This document shows positions 43,073 to 52,874 of a stretch of DNA of 64,000 nt, piece by piece (the first letter of the stretch is position 1; each line of letters starts with the position of its first letter). This DNA comes from Streptomyces sp. NRRL F-6131. GTDB taxonomy: Bacteria > Actinomycetota > Actinomycetes > Streptomycetales > Streptomycetaceae. The position numbers were made by a program, and so were the translations under genes. The notes under the pieces were generated by a model. It saw nothing but the letters and a program-made list of their open reading frames with translations. It did not search any database and had not been told where the DNA came from. The stretch spans positions 114,301 through 178,300 of the forward strand of contig JOHN01000014.1 in the NCBI GenBank assembly GCA_000719695.1, given 5' to 3'.

Positions 43073-45241
43073 CTAGGTGATCTGCAGGGCGTCGAGGGTG
43101 ACCCAGGCGCCGCTCTTGGTGACGATCTTGAAGGTGTGATCGCCGGGCGGCAGACCGGTCTTGGTGTAGACGGGGGTGAGGACAGTGCGGCTCGGGGCGG
43201 TGAGGTTGACGGTGGTGTCGAGGACGCCGTCGATGTAGACGTCGGCCTGGCCCTGGTCGCTGCCCTTGATGCCGTACCAGGTGACGCCCTTGCCGGTGAA
43301 CGACGCAGTCGCGGTGGAGCCGGCACTGTTGGCGTTGTGGCAGGTTCCGGCATAGCAGCCGCCGGGGTTGGAGCTGCTGAAGGAGCCGGTGTAGGTGATG
43401 CCCGACTGGGCGTCGTCGACGAGGCTGCCGAGCAGGGGCGTGGTGACGAACCGGTCCACGGTCACCCAGCCGGCGTTCTGGGTGGTGATCTTGATGGTGT
43501 GCTCGCCCCGCCTGCTGTCGAGGGGGAGTTCGGGGCTGGTGTAGACCGGGACGTTGACGCTGCGGGTGGGTGCCACCAGGTTGACGGTGGTGGGGGGGCC
43601 GCCGTCGATCGACACGGTTGCGACGCCCTGGTCCGGGCCGGTGATGCCGTGCCAGGTGATCCTGGATCCGTTGAACCGGTAGGTCGCGGTGGAGCCGACG
43701 GTGTTGGCGTTGTGGCAGGTGTTGTCGAAGCAGCCGCCGGGGTTGTAGCTGCCGAAGGAGCCGGTGTAGGTGACGAGTGGGTTGCTGTCGTCCACGTCGG
43801 ACGTTCCGACCTCGAACCCGTCGATCGTGACCGCTGCTGCCGACTGGGGCGTGACGGTGATGGTGTGGCTGCCTTCGGCCAGGCCCTGTCGGGAGAAGAC
43901 CACGTCGTTGCCGGTGGCCGGGGACGAGGAGAGGTCCACGGTGGCGACGAACTGTCCGTCGACGGACACGTCGGCCTTTCCGGATGCCTCGGAGCGGGCG
44001 CCGATCCACTTGACCGAGGGGCCGGTGAACCGGAAGGTGGCCGAGCCCCCCGGCGACGAGGACACGCGCGCTGCTCCGCCGGAGTACTGGCTACCGGATG
44101 CGGTACCCCAGCTGCCGTCGTAGGTGATCGTCGATGCGGTTTCCTCCGACCGGTTGCCGGCGGCGGGGATGTTGCCGACCGCTTCGCCGACTGCCCTCAG
44201 ACTGGCCATCGCGGGTGCGGAGATGCGGCCGTTGGCGCGGTCGTAGCCGACGTCCCACGTGATGGCTCCGCCGGCGTTGGTGACGCCGAGGGTGCGCCAC
44301 GCCATCAGGTCGCCGCTGGTGGCCATGGGCGCGTCCGGGGGGTTGCCCCAGAATGTCTGGGCCACTGCGAAGTAGGTCTTCTGGGCCTTCGTGCCGAGGG
44401 TGGTGTCGAACCGGGCGGTGGTCTGCGGCCATTCGTCGGAGTCGATCTCACCTGCGGTGAAGTCGGCGTTGGGCGAGTTGGGCCCCCACTTGTTCAACCC
44501 GGGGTTGAGCGCGACGACGCTCTGGGCGTTGCCGGTGCGGGCGGCACTGATCATGTTGTCGAAGTACGTGGTGTGCCCGAGCCAGCCGCCGTCGATCCAC
44601 CACCCGGACACCAAGTTCCCCCACTGCTGGGACCAGTGGCTGACGACGTTGAGCCAGTTGGCCTGGAACTCCGGCTTGTAGGTGCCGCCTTCGCCGTCCG
44701 TGCCCTTGGGATCTCCGCCCAGGCCGACGGTGGCGTAGGAGTCGTAGCGGGGCGCGACCGCGGGCACGTACACCATGAGCTTGATGCCGGTGCCCTGCAG
44801 CGCGAGGCCGATGTCACGGATCAGGTCTCGCTGGGCGAGCCTGCTCGGGTGTTCCGGGGTGGGTGGCACCAGCCCTTCGTAGACCGAGTTGGGTGAGGCC
44901 CAGTACCCGGAGATCTGGCCGACGGAGATCTGGAACCATTTCGCGCCGACGGACTGGAGCTGCTGGACCAGTCCCGGCACGTCGAAGGAGTTGACCCGGT
45001 TGTTCCAGTCGGCCGCCGACGGCCACTGGCCGGTGACGTACGAGCCGGTGGAACAGCCGGGCGGGCATCCCTCGGCGAGGTAGTGCATACCCACGCCGAA
45101 CTTGCCCTGGTTCATCCAGTCGGTGGCACTGCCGCCGACGGCGAAGGCCGGCGCGGGAGCGGCGATCGCGGCGGCCGCCGCGATGAGAGCCGCCGCGCAG
45201 AGGGCGGCTGCCCGCGCGCGCAGTCTTGTCAGGAGTTGCAT
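43073..45241 (-). CDS. Secreted GH29-like glycosidase with three C-terminal beta-domains
   Basis: A 722-residue exported protein: signal peptide to about residue 35; TIM-barrel catalytic domain about 40-360 beginning GKFGVGMHYL, a variant of the fucosidase start KFGxFIHWG; candidate nucleophile Asp217 in SGWWIDGGW, equivalent to the fucosidase WxD. Then three carbohydrate-binding-like beta-sandwich domains: about 370-480, 490-605 and 612-722. The last two are tandem duplicates, each with YTGSF, NPGGC and TCHNAN. The family is alpha-L-fucosidase-like; the activity is unproven. The gene runs away from the ROK gene, with an operator copy 370 bases upstream. Confidence 0.75.
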   Translation of the reverse strand: MQLLTRLRARAAALCAAALIAAAAAIAAPAPAFAVGGSATDWMNQGKFGVGMHYLAEGCPPGCSTGSYVTGQWPSAADWNNRVNSFDVPGLVQQLQSVGAKWFQISVGQISGYWASPNSVYEGLVPPTPEHPSRLAQRDLIRDIGLALQGTGIKLMVYVPAVAPRYDSYATVGLGGDPKGTDGEGGTYKPEFQANWLNVVSHWSQQWGNLVSGWWIDGGWLGHTTYFDNMISAARTGNAQSVVALNPGLNKWGPNSPNADFTAGEIDSDEWPQTTARFDTTLGTKAQKTYFAVAQTFWGNPPDAPMATSGDLMAWRTLGVTNAGGAITWDVGYDRANGRISAPAMASLRAVGEAVGNIPAAGNRSEETASTITYDGSWGTASGSQYSGGAARVSSSPGGSATFRFTGPSVKWIGARSEASGKADVSVDGQFVATVDLSSSPATGNDVVFSRQGLAEGSHTITVTPQSAAAVTIDGFEVGTSDVDDSNPLVTYTGSFGSYNPGGCFDNTCHNANTVGSTATYRFNGSRITWHGITGPDQGVATVSIDGGPPTTVNLVAPTRSVNVPVYTSPELPLDSRRGEHTIKITTQNAGWVTVDRFVTTPLLGSLVDDAQSGITYTGSFSSSNPGGCYAGTCHNANSAGSTATASFTGKGVTWYGIKGSDQGQADVYIDGVLDTTVNLTAPSRTVLTPVYTKTGLPPGDHTFKIVTKSGAWVTLDALQIT

Positions 45242-45807
45242 CGTGGTCCCTTCGAATGGGGCGAGATGAGACGGACATCTGTGGACGACTCGGCCGGTGC
45301 GACGGGCGTGTCCAGCGGCCGAGTCGACGTGGCGGCTGTCGAGGCCGACCTCCGTTCCGGACCGGCGTGGCCTTCGGCGGCCCAGGCACGTCAAGGGAGG
45401 TGCCGATGGCGGTGATGTGCTCGATGTGAAGGTTGAGATCTGGATGTTCGGCCATGGCCAGTGATCTGATCCCGGGTACCGAAGATCTTGATGCGGCGGC
45501 TCTCCGGCGGGGAGGGAGAGGGTGAACGAGGGGCTGATGCCGCCTCCGCAGCAGACGGAGCCCTGGTGGTCACCGTCATCGGTGATGCAGAGCGACTTCG
45601 ACCTGGCGATATTTTTAGTCGCTGACTTAAATATCGTGGGACAGACTGTGCGCCCGAGGGCCAGAGCTGTCAAGAGGGTTCGATGGATTCAGGTGGCGCC
45701 GGCCGGTTCCCAGCCCCGTCGCGCCAACGGCCTGGCCGGTGCTCCGCGCACGGCCCGGTTGTGGTGCGCCGTCATGGGTTGTCGGCTGCCGAGCTGCCGG
45801 GAGCAGG
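45242..45807. other. Upstream region of the GH29-like gene
   Basis: No supported gene. It contains the ROK-type operator copy at 45611-45634, with AT-rich surroundings (45609-45635) unlike the GC-rich background, consistent with a promoter. The remaining 370 bases between operator and start codon show no recognised element, and a long leader is possible. Confidence 0.45.
45611..45634. promoter_or_regulatory. ROK-type operator, copy A
   Basis: AGTC-GCT-GACT (45617-45627) with flanks ATTTTT on the left and TAAATAT on the right. The same core and flanks recur upstream of the ROK repressor gene (46849) and the ABC importer (48335). This copy is upstream of the GH29-like gene. Confidence 0.75.
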
Positions 45808-46005
45808 TCATCGGTCGGCGAGCCGGTAGAGATGGATGCCGGACCGCTCCATGACCGGCCGGTAGCCGTGCGAGGGGCTCTCCGGCACGCGGGCCCGCGC
45901 CCAGGGGAAGTCGGGCAGGCCGCCCCGCGCGGGGGCGTTGATCAGCAGCCATTCCGGTTTCGTGCCGCTGTTCAGCACATTGGGGAACTGGCAGAGGGGC
46001 CTGAC
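45808..46005 (-). pseudogene. C-terminal fragment of a membrane glycosyltransferase-like protein
   Basis: The minus strand reads VLNSGTKPEWLLINAPARGG, LPDFPWARARVPES and YRPVMERSGIHLYRLADR, then stops, a pattern like the cytosolic or periplasmic tail of actinomycete polytopic glycosyltransferases. The rest of the gene is cut off by the left end of the IS3 fragment near 46005. Confidence 0.4.
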
Positions 46006-46800
46006 CATGGATGTTGGACACCAGAGACACTTGGATCTTGAGGATCTGAGGGCTGGAGTCCTGTACTGATGGTGCGGTGAAGCACCACCCGGCCGAGTTC
46101 AAGGCGGCCGCGGTCGCCTTGTACCGATCCCGGCCCGGGGCGACGATCAAGTCGGTCGCCGCGGACCTGGGCGTGAACACCGCGACGCTGCGGAACTGGA
46201 TACGCGCGGGCCGACGGACGGCACACGGGTAGCCACACCGCGCCGCGGCCAGCCGCTCCGGTGACGGCCGACGGTCTGGAAGCCGAGGTCGTCGCGCTGC
46301 GGCGACGGGTGCGTGAGCTGGAGAGCGAACGTGAGATCCTGCAGAAGGCGGCGAAGTATTTCGCCGGGGCAACGCGCTGGTGAACCACTTCCACTGCGTT
46401 GCCGACCTGCGCCCCGACTTCGGCGTGAAGCGGTTGCGCCAGGCCCTGGGTGTCGCCCGTTCGAGCTTCTATTACCGGCAGGCCATCACACCGGCGCGGG
46501 CCGCTCGGCAAGCAGCCGACGAAAGGCTGACCGCCAAGATCGCCGCTGTCCACGCCGGCTCGGACGACACCTGCGGCGTCCCCAGGATCACCGCCGAGCT
46601 CCGCGACAATGGCGGCGAGCCGGTGAACCACAAGAGGGTCGCCCGGCTGATGAGGACCGCCGGCATCGCCGGATTCCGGCTGCGGCGCCGCCAACGAACC
46701 CCCATCGCCGACCTGCCCGCAGCCAAGGCCCCCGGACCTGATCAGCCACACCTTCACCGCGACGGAGGTGACCACCAAGTACGTCTGAGACATCACCCAC
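46006..46800 (+). mobile_element. Truncated IS3-family element
   Basis: OrfA starts at GTG 46077 (HHPAEFKAAAVALYRS, GVNTATLRNWIRAGR) and stops early; its leucine-zipper end (LEAEVVALRRRVRELESERE with ILQKAAKYFAG) is in another frame. OrfB starts at GTG 46380 (RQALGVARSSFYYRQ, CGVPRITAELRDNGG, NHKRVARLMRTAGIAGFRLR) and is cut at about residue 140, before the DDE residues. The right end runs into the ROK promoter region. Confidence 0.8.
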
Positions 46801-46842
46801 CGGTCGGCGGTGGCACACCGACCACCGTGCCTATCAGTCATA

Positions 46843-46866
46843 TTTTTTAGTCGCCGACTGAAATAA
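46843..46866. promoter_or_regulatory. ROK-type operator, copy B
   Basis: AGTC-GCC-GACT (46849-46859) with ATTTTTT to the left and GAAATAA to the right, 60 bases upstream of the ROK gene start, so autoregulation is likely. Confidence 0.8.
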
Positions 46867-46925
46867 GCGGTAGCGTGAGTGCGTAGTCATACTGGAGCAC
46901 TGCCAAGAGGAGAGGAGCGCCCGGG

Positions 46926-48068
46926 GTGAAACCTGCCGGCGGCGACCGATCGCTGCTGCAGAAGATCAACACCGTTGCGGTGTTGCGCGCTCTGCACGCC
47001 ACCGACCAGCTGACACTGCGCGATCTGGCCGGCGCGGCCGGCGTCTCCCGCAACACCGCCGAAGATGCCGCAGTCGTCCTGGTCGGCGCCGGACTGGTCG
47101 AAGAGATCCCGGTGAGCGGTGACGATCAGCGCCGTGTCGGGCGCCCGCCCAAGCGCTATCGGTTCCGTGCCGAATCCGGCTTCGTACTGGGCCTCGACCT
47201 GGCCGTCCACGAGGTCAACGTCCTCGTCACCGATCTGCGCGGCGTCGAGCGCGCCCGGGCCGACCTCCCGCTCGACCCGCACGACAGCGCCGACGCCCGC
47301 GGTTCGATCGCCCGACGGGCACTGCACGCGGCGCTCTGCAGCGCGGGCATCGCGCTGCCCGACGTCCTGGCCGTCGGTGCCGCCACCACCGGCATCGTCG
47401 ATCACAGCGGTCGGGTCGTCCGCAGCACCCGCCTGCCGCAGACGGTGGGCCGCAACCTGATCGAAGCGCTCGCCCTTCCGGGCGTGCCGGTGGTCGTCGG
47501 CAACGACACCCGGCTGGCGACGCTGGCCGAACGCTGGCGGGGGAAGGGCCGTGACACCGACAATTTCGTCAACATCGCCGCCGGCCGCCACATCACCGCC
47601 GGCATCGTCCTCAACGGACAACTGCTCCGCGGCACGCACGGCGCCGCCGGTGAGATCGGAGTACTGGCAGAATCCCGCTGGCAGGCGGCGCTGCAGACGA
47701 TGGCCGCCTGGCCCGACGGCCCGGAGGCCGTCTTTGCCGCGGCCCGTACGGGCGATGCCGAGGCCCTGGCCCGCGTTGACGAACTCGCCGAGCACCTGGC
47801 CACGGGCATCGCGGCCATAGTGCTCGCCGTCGACCCCGAATGCGTCATCCTGTCCGGGGGGCTCAGCCGAGCTGGACGTGTTCTCCTGAATCCGCTCCAG
47901 GACCACCTGGACGACAAGACCCTCTTCCCCATCCCGATCCGCACCTCCAACCTCGACCACGACGCAGTCGCCCTCGGCGCCGTCCGACGCGCTCTCGACC
48001 ACGTCGAGAACGAGCTGTTCGACATCGATTCCACTCGCCTCACCGCTGTTTTCGGCGCTGCCCCGTAG
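46926..48068 (+). CDS. ROK-family transcriptional repressor
   Basis: A 380-residue regulator: N-terminal winged helix (NTVAVLRALHATDQLTLRDL, then AGAAGVSRNTAEDAAVVLVG) and a ROK sugar-binding domain from about residue 75 (GLDLAVHEVNVLVTDLRG, VVVGNDTRLATLAERW, GRHITAGIVLNGQLLRGTHG, GEIGVL). The zinc-cluster CxCGxxGC common in ROK proteins is absent, as in several actinomycete repressors. A sugar or sugar phosphate probably acts as inducer. GTG 46926 follows GGAGCG. An operator copy lies immediately upstream, with two more copies at neighbouring carbohydrate genes. Confidence 0.9.
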   Translation: MKPAGGDRSLLQKINTVAVLRALHATDQLTLRDLAGAAGVSRNTAEDAAVVLVGAGLVEEIPVSGDDQRRVGRPPKRYRFRAESGFVLGLDLAVHEVNVLVTDLRGVERARADLPLDPHDSADARGSIARRALHAALCSAGIALPDVLAVGAATTGIVDHSGRVVRSTRLPQTVGRNLIEALALPGVPVVVGNDTRLATLAERWRGKGRDTDNFVNIAAGRHITAGIVLNGQLLRGTHGAAGEIGVLAESRWQAALQTMAAWPDGPEAVFAAARTGDAEALARVDELAEHLATGIAAIVLAVDPECVILSGGLSRAGRVLLNPLQDHLDDKTLFPIPIRTSNLDHDAVALGAVRRALDHVENELFDIDSTRLTAVFGAAP

Positions 48069-48466
48069 ACCCGTGGTGACATTGCGTGCCGACGTCGTAG
48101 GCATGGCATGCAAGACGTCAACTCCCTTGCACCCACAGTGTTGTCCGGCCTGTCGCCGCCGCTGGCTGCGGATGTCGTGGACGACGGGGGCGGTCCGGGC
48201 CGTCCCTCGGCCGCGTGATACGCCGGAGTCCGGACCTTCTGGGGAGTGACCAGGCACCACCCCGCTCGCCCCGCCGCCACCGCCCTCTTGACAGCCGCCC
48301 GAAGAGCGGGACAATCTCCAACAGAAGTTTTTTTAGTCAATGACTGAAAAAACACTCTCAGGTCGCCGGCCCTCACAGCTCGCTGTCGTCGAAGGCAGCG
48401 CAACAGTCCGGCCGGGCCCTCAACACCGACGACATTGCCCGTCCCGCCGGGCCGAAAGGACCAGTC
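48069..48466. other. Intergenic region before the ABC importer
   Basis: About 400 bases with no gene. It contains operator copy C and an AT-rich stretch at 48323-48352 that stands out from the background, so the importer promoter is probably here. Confidence 0.5.
48328..48352. promoter_or_regulatory. ROK-type operator, copy C
   Basis: AGTC-AAT-GACT (48335-48345) with a T run on the left (48328-48334) and GAAAAAA on the right, about 115 bases upstream of the substrate-binding protein gene. It is the most symmetric of the three copies. Confidence 0.82.
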
Positions 48467-49789
48467 ATGCGACTCGGAGTCACGAGATCCACCAGAGCGG
48501 CGCTGGGTGTCACCGCGATCGCCACCGCGCTTGCCCTGACCAGCTGTGCGGCCGGCGAATCGGGTTCAGGGGGTTCGTCGCAGGGTTCCGGGAAGGGGAA
48601 TGCCACGCTGACCTTCCTGACCTTCGAGACGCCGAACCTGACCGCCAAGTACTGGGACGACGCGATCGCGAGGGCTTCGGCGGCGGTGCCGGGGGTCACC
48701 GTCAAGAAGCTGGTCGCGCCCAGTGCCGACCGTGTCGGCTATGCCAAGCAGCTCGCGGCCTCCGGGCAGCTGCCGGACATCATGATCGGGGTGAGCCCCA
48801 ACGGATTCGCCCAGGCCGGTCAGCTCGCAGCCTGGAGCGACACCGAGCTGGCGGACTTCGTCTCGCCGCACACCAATCCGATCGGCGGCAAGGTCTACCA
48901 GCTGCCGTACAACTCCCAGCCGACTCCGCTGGTCTACTACAACAAGGCCGACTTCGCGGCGGCCGGGATCTCGGCACCGCCCAAGACCTACGCCGAGCTG
49001 CTCGACGACTGCGCGAAGCTCAAGGCCAAGGGCATCACCCCGTTCGTGGTCGGCGGCGGCGGCAAGGACACCTGGGCGGACATGTACCCGCTCATCGCCA
49101 CGGTGGGCACCGACACCTACCGGCAGACGCCGGACTGGCTGAGCCAGAAGGCGGCGGGCAAGGTCAAGTTCACCGACCCGCAGTTCACCAAGCCGGCCGC
49201 CAAGATCGCGGACCTGGCGAAGAACGGCTACATCGACACCTCGGGCCTGTCCCGCTCGTACGCCGACACCGAGCAGGCATTCCGCGACAACAAGGGAGCC
49301 ATGTACCCCATGGGTTCGTGGTTCGCGGCCTCCGCCGACGCGAAGAAGCCCGGGTTCGACATCGGGGTGTTCGCCTGGCCCAGCGACGACGGCTCGTTCG
49401 TCGTCCCGGCCTACACCGGCGGCGGCATGTCGGTCTCCTCCAAGGCGAGCAACGTCGACCTGGCCAAGAAGTGGGCCCTGGCCTTCATGCTCGACAAGAC
49501 CTCCCTGGACAACTCGGTGAAGACCGACGGGTCGATCATCGCGCTCAAGAGCTACACGCCGCCGTCCGACATGGGCCCCGTCTACACCGAGACGGCGCAG
49601 CTGTACCAGCAGGCGGTCAAGCAGAAGGCGATCGTGGACGCCTTCTCCATCGAGACCGGTGACGGTTCGATGCCGGCCGGCCTCCCCGACAAGGCCGCGG
49701 CGGGCGTCGCCGACCTGATCAACGGTAAGCAGACCGCCGATCAGTTCGGGGCGTTCCTCGACAGCGAGTGGGCGAAGGCAAGCCGATAG
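48467..49789 (+). CDS. CUT1-type sugar ABC transporter, substrate-binding lipoprotein
   Basis: A 440-residue lipoprotein: signal ending LALTSC (lipidated Cys near residue 27), then a Ser/Gly linker and a type-I sugar-binding fold (TLTFLTFETPNLTAKYWDDA, YQLPYNSQPTPLVYYNKADF, GITPFVVGGGGKDTWADMY, AMYPMGSWFAASADA). It captures oligosaccharides outside the membrane for the two permeases downstream. No ATPase gene is present, as usual in actinobacteria, where a shared MsiK-type ATPase serves many importers (established for Streptomyces). The gene is preceded by operator copy C and should be controlled by the ROK repressor. Confidence 0.92.
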   Translation: MRLGVTRSTRAALGVTAIATALALTSCAAGESGSGGSSQGSGKGNATLTFLTFETPNLTAKYWDDAIARASAAVPGVTVKKLVAPSADRVGYAKQLAASGQLPDIMIGVSPNGFAQAGQLAAWSDTELADFVSPHTNPIGGKVYQLPYNSQPTPLVYYNKADFAAAGISAPPKTYAELLDDCAKLKAKGITPFVVGGGGKDTWADMYPLIATVGTDTYRQTPDWLSQKAAGKVKFTDPQFTKPAAKIADLAKNGYIDTSGLSRSYADTEQAFRDNKGAMYPMGSWFAASADAKKPGFDIGVFAWPSDDGSFVVPAYTGGGMSVSSKASNVDLAKKWALAFMLDKTSLDNSVKTDGSIIALKSYTPPSDMGPVYTETAQLYQQAVKQKAIVDAFSIETGDGSMPAGLPDKAAAGVADLINGKQTADQFGAFLDSEWAKASR

Positions 49790-49816
49790 CCGTTCGAGAC
49801 CAAGAGGCACGGTGAA

Positions 49817-50773
49817 ATGTCCGCAACATTCGTCCCCCACAAGGACCGGGGCACTCGTCCGGCGGAAGGGCGGACGCTCCCGCCCGCTCCCCGGCGCAAG
49901 CGTGCCGCAAAGGCCCTGCACTTCCTGACGTTCGGCGTTCCGGGGCTCGCCGTCTACGTCGCGTTCGTCCTGATCCCCATCACCATGATGATCCGGACCA
50001 GCTTCACCAACCGCAATCCCGCCAAGCCGCCCACCAAGTGGGTCGGCCTGGAGAACTACACGCAGGTGCTCCAGGACACCGACTTCACCGGCGCGTTGAA
50101 GAACACCGTCATCGTCACCGTCATCGTCACCGTCGGCGCGAACGTCCTGGGTCTGGCCATCGCCCAACTCCTCGACCGATCAGGCTGGTTGTACAACGTC
50201 CTGCGCTCGGTGTTCTTCACCCCGGTGGTGCTGTCCTCCGTGGTCGTCTCGGTGATGTGGCAGGCCATCCTCGCCGACGACGGTCTGCTGAACTCGACGC
50301 TGCGCGGTCTGGGCATCGCGCACCCTCCGGGGTGGCTCTCGGACCCTGATCTCGCGCTCTACTCGGTGGCCTTCATCATCACCTGGCAGGTCCTGGGATT
50401 CTGCGTGGTGGTATACCTGGCCGGGCTTGCGGGAGTCCCGACCGAGCTCATGGAAGCCGCCGAGGTCGACGGAGCCGGCCGGCTGGCCAGGTTCCGGCAC
50501 GTCACCTGGCCGATGCTGGCCCCCGCGGTGACGATCAACACCGTCATGCTGCTGATCACCGGGTTCAAGGCGTACGACCAGATCCAGGTGATCACCAACG
50601 GGGGGCCCGGGAACGGGACCACCTCCACCATCGCGTTCCAGGTGGTGCAGACCACGTTCACCGGCAACCACATCGGCTACGGCGCGGCGATGGCGACCCT
50701 GATGCTCGTGATCGTCGCGCTGCTCTCGGTCCTGGCCCTCCGTTTCCTCCAGCGACGGGAGGCCGCGCTGTGA
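49817..50773 (+). CDS. CUT1 sugar ABC transporter permease 1 (MalF-like)
   Basis: A 318-residue protein with six membrane helices. The EAA loop reads ELMEAAEVDGAGRLARFRHV with the typical G and TWPML continuation, the contact site for the ATPase. It starts at ATG 49817, 28 bases after the binding protein stop, and its stop overlaps the next permease start (GTGA). The frame is intact. Confidence 0.92.
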   Translation: MSATFVPHKDRGTRPAEGRTLPPAPRRKRAAKALHFLTFGVPGLAVYVAFVLIPITMMIRTSFTNRNPAKPPTKWVGLENYTQVLQDTDFTGALKNTVIVTVIVTVGANVLGLAIAQLLDRSGWLYNVLRSVFFTPVVLSSVVVSVMWQAILADDGLLNSTLRGLGIAHPPGWLSDPDLALYSVAFIITWQVLGFCVVVYLAGLAGVPTELMEAAEVDGAGRLARFRHVTWPMLAPAVTINTVMLLITGFKAYDQIQVITNGGPGNGTTSTIAFQVVQTTFTGNHIGYGAAMATLMLVIVALLSVLALRFLQRREAAL

Positions 50774-51612
50774 GTACCACCCCTGGCCCGCGCCCGACCA
50801 CCTGGGTCCGGCCCGTCGTGGCGACGTTCGTGGCCGCGGTCTTCTTCCTGCCCCTTTATGTGGTCCTGGTCAACGTGTTCAAGCCGGGTTCGGACATCAC
50901 CGCCCATCCGGCGAGCCTTCCGATCCCGCCGACGCTCTCGTCCATCCAGCAGGTACTGAGCCGGCCGGACCACCTGTTCTGGTACGGCCTGATCAACAGC
51001 ATCGAGGTCACCGCCAGCTCCATCACGGTGCTGACCGTGGTCTCGGCGATGCTCGGCCACTACCTGGCCCGCTCGACCGGCCGTTGGCCCAAGGCGGCGA
51101 TGGCACTGCTGCTGTGCGGACTGATGATCCCGCCGGCGGTGATCCTCGAGCCGGTGACCGAGGTGCTGCGGTCCCTCGGACTGATGACCACGATCCCCGG
51201 ACTGGTCCTCGTCAACGTCGGTTACTACGTGCCCTTCGGCGTGCTGGTCTTCACCGGCTTCGTGAAGACCATCCCGATCGAACTGGAGGAGGCCGCGGCC
51301 CTGGACGGAGCAGGCCGGTTCCGCACGTTCTGGACGGTCGTCTTCCCGCTGATGCGGCCCGCCTCGGCCAGCGTGCTGATCTTCCTCGGAGTGTGGATCT
51401 GGAACGACTTCCTCAACCCGCTGATCATCCTGGGGCCGGCCACCGGCACGACCGTCACCGTCGGCATCTACCGCGCGATCGGTGAGCACCAGAGCGACTT
51501 CGGGGCAGTCTTCGCACTGATGTTCCTGGCCACCCTGCCGATCCTCGTCTTCTACCTCGCCTTCCAAAGGCACTTCGTCAAGGGCCTGACCGGTGGAGCC
51601 ACCAAGGGATGA
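50770..51612 (+). CDS. CUT1 sugar ABC transporter permease 2 (MalG-like)
   Basis: A 280-residue permease with six helices. The EAA loop reads ELEEAAALDGAGRFRTFWTV followed by VFPLMRP. The N-terminus starts GTG 50770, overlapping the previous stop. It ends FQRHFVKGLTGGATKG, as in most MalG homologues. It is the third gene of the importer operon and is followed after about 70 bases by the damaged oxidoreductase gene. Confidence 0.92.
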   Translation: MSTTPGPRPTTWVRPVVATFVAAVFFLPLYVVLVNVFKPGSDITAHPASLPIPPTLSSIQQVLSRPDHLFWYGLINSIEVTASSITVLTVVSAMLGHYLARSTGRWPKAAMALLLCGLMIPPAVILEPVTEVLRSLGLMTTIPGLVLVNVGYYVPFGVLVFTGFVKTIPIELEEAAALDGAGRFRTFWTVVFPLMRPASASVLIFLGVWIWNDFLNPLIILGPATGTTVTVGIYRAIGEHQSDFGAVFALMFLATLPILVFYLAFQRHFVKGLTGGATKG

Positions 51613-51682
51613 CCCCTCGGCGGCAGCACGACCGTCGCACTCTCCCTCCTCCCCTCACAGCCAACCCCGTTCTAAGGAAAAC

Positions 51683-52874
51683 GTGTTGACTCTGACAGAA
51701 TCCGAACCCACGACGTTCATCACCGGAGATCTGGACGGTCCGCTGCGACGACCACTCTCGCTCGTGATCGTCGGCGCCGGCGCCCGCGGCGCCGCGTACG
51801 CCGAACTCGCCACCAAGCGGCCGGAGGTCGCCCGGGTGGTGGCGGTCACAGAACCGCGAAGCCGGATCCGCGAGGCGTTCGCAGCCAAGCACCACATCAC
51901 CCCCGAGTACCGGTTCGACGACTGGCGCGCGTTGCTGGACCGGCCGCGGATCGCGGACGTGGCGGTGGTCGCCGTCCCCGACTCCGACCACCTCGCCGCG
52001 GCGACCGGCCTCGCCGACCTCGGCTACCAGCTGCTGCTGGAGAAGCCCATGGCGAGGCGCGATCGGCGACATCGTCTCGCTCCAGCACCTGGAGCCGATC
52101 GGCCACTACCACTTCGCCCACTCCTTCGTCCGCGGCAACTGGCGGCGCGAGGACGACTCCTCACCGCTGCTGCTGGCGAAGTCCTGCCACGACATCGACT
52201 GGATCTCGCACATCGTCGGCCGACCGGTGGCACGCGTGAGTTCCTTCGGATCCCTGACCCACTTCCGGCCCGAGGCCGCGCCCGAGGGCGCCACCGACCG
52301 CTGCATCACCTGCCCGCTGCGGGGCACCTGCGCGTACTCGGCCACCACGCTCTACCGGGACGGGCTGCGCAACGGCGGGACCAAGCAGTACTTCACCCGG
52401 GTCATGACCGCCGGCGAGCTGACCGAGGAGGCCGTGACCACCGCGCTCACCACCGGCCCCTACGGCCGCTGCGTCTACCACAGCGACAACGACGTCCCCG
52501 ACCACCAGGTCGTCAACCTGGAATTCCACGGCGGGGTGACCGCCTCCTTCACCCTGACGGCGTTCACCCCGCTGGAGAACCGGCACACCAAGATCTTCGG
52601 CACCCGTGGACAGCTCACCGGCGACGGCCGCCACATCGAGGTCTACGACTTCCTGACCGAGACCCGCACCGTCCACGACACCTCGGTCGACGGCTCGTCC
52701 GCGGCCGAAGGGCACGCGGGCGGCGACGAAGCGCTGATCAACGCCTACCTCGACGCCCTGCACCGTGGGCGTCCCGAGCTCATCGTCTCCGGCATCGACG
52801 CCAGCCTGGCGAGCCACCGCGTGGTCTTCGCCGCCGAGCGGGCCCGCCACACCGGCACCGTGGTCCAGCTCTGA
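51683..52874 (+). pseudogene. Gfo/Idh/MocA oxidoreductase with internal deletion and frameshift
   Basis: The start GTG 51683 has AAGGAAA upstream. The N-terminal Rossmann part (LSLVIVGAGARGAAYAELAT, VAVVAVPDSDHLAAATGLAD, YQLLLEKPMA) ends near 52055. The sequence resumes in a different frame at AIGDIVSLQHLEPIGHYHFA and runs well to the end, including the Cys cluster DRCITCPLRGTC. The stretch of about 40 residues that relatives have between EKPMA and GAIGDI, including the helix with a VCHV-type motif, is gone. Such enzymes oxidise sugars or inositols; this copy should be inactive. Confidence 0.82.

Noticed and set aside
44814..45455. Minus-strand 213-residue ORF overlapping the GH29-like N-terminus
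   Set aside because: A frame shadow of the signal peptide and barrel start; Arg-rich with no motifs.
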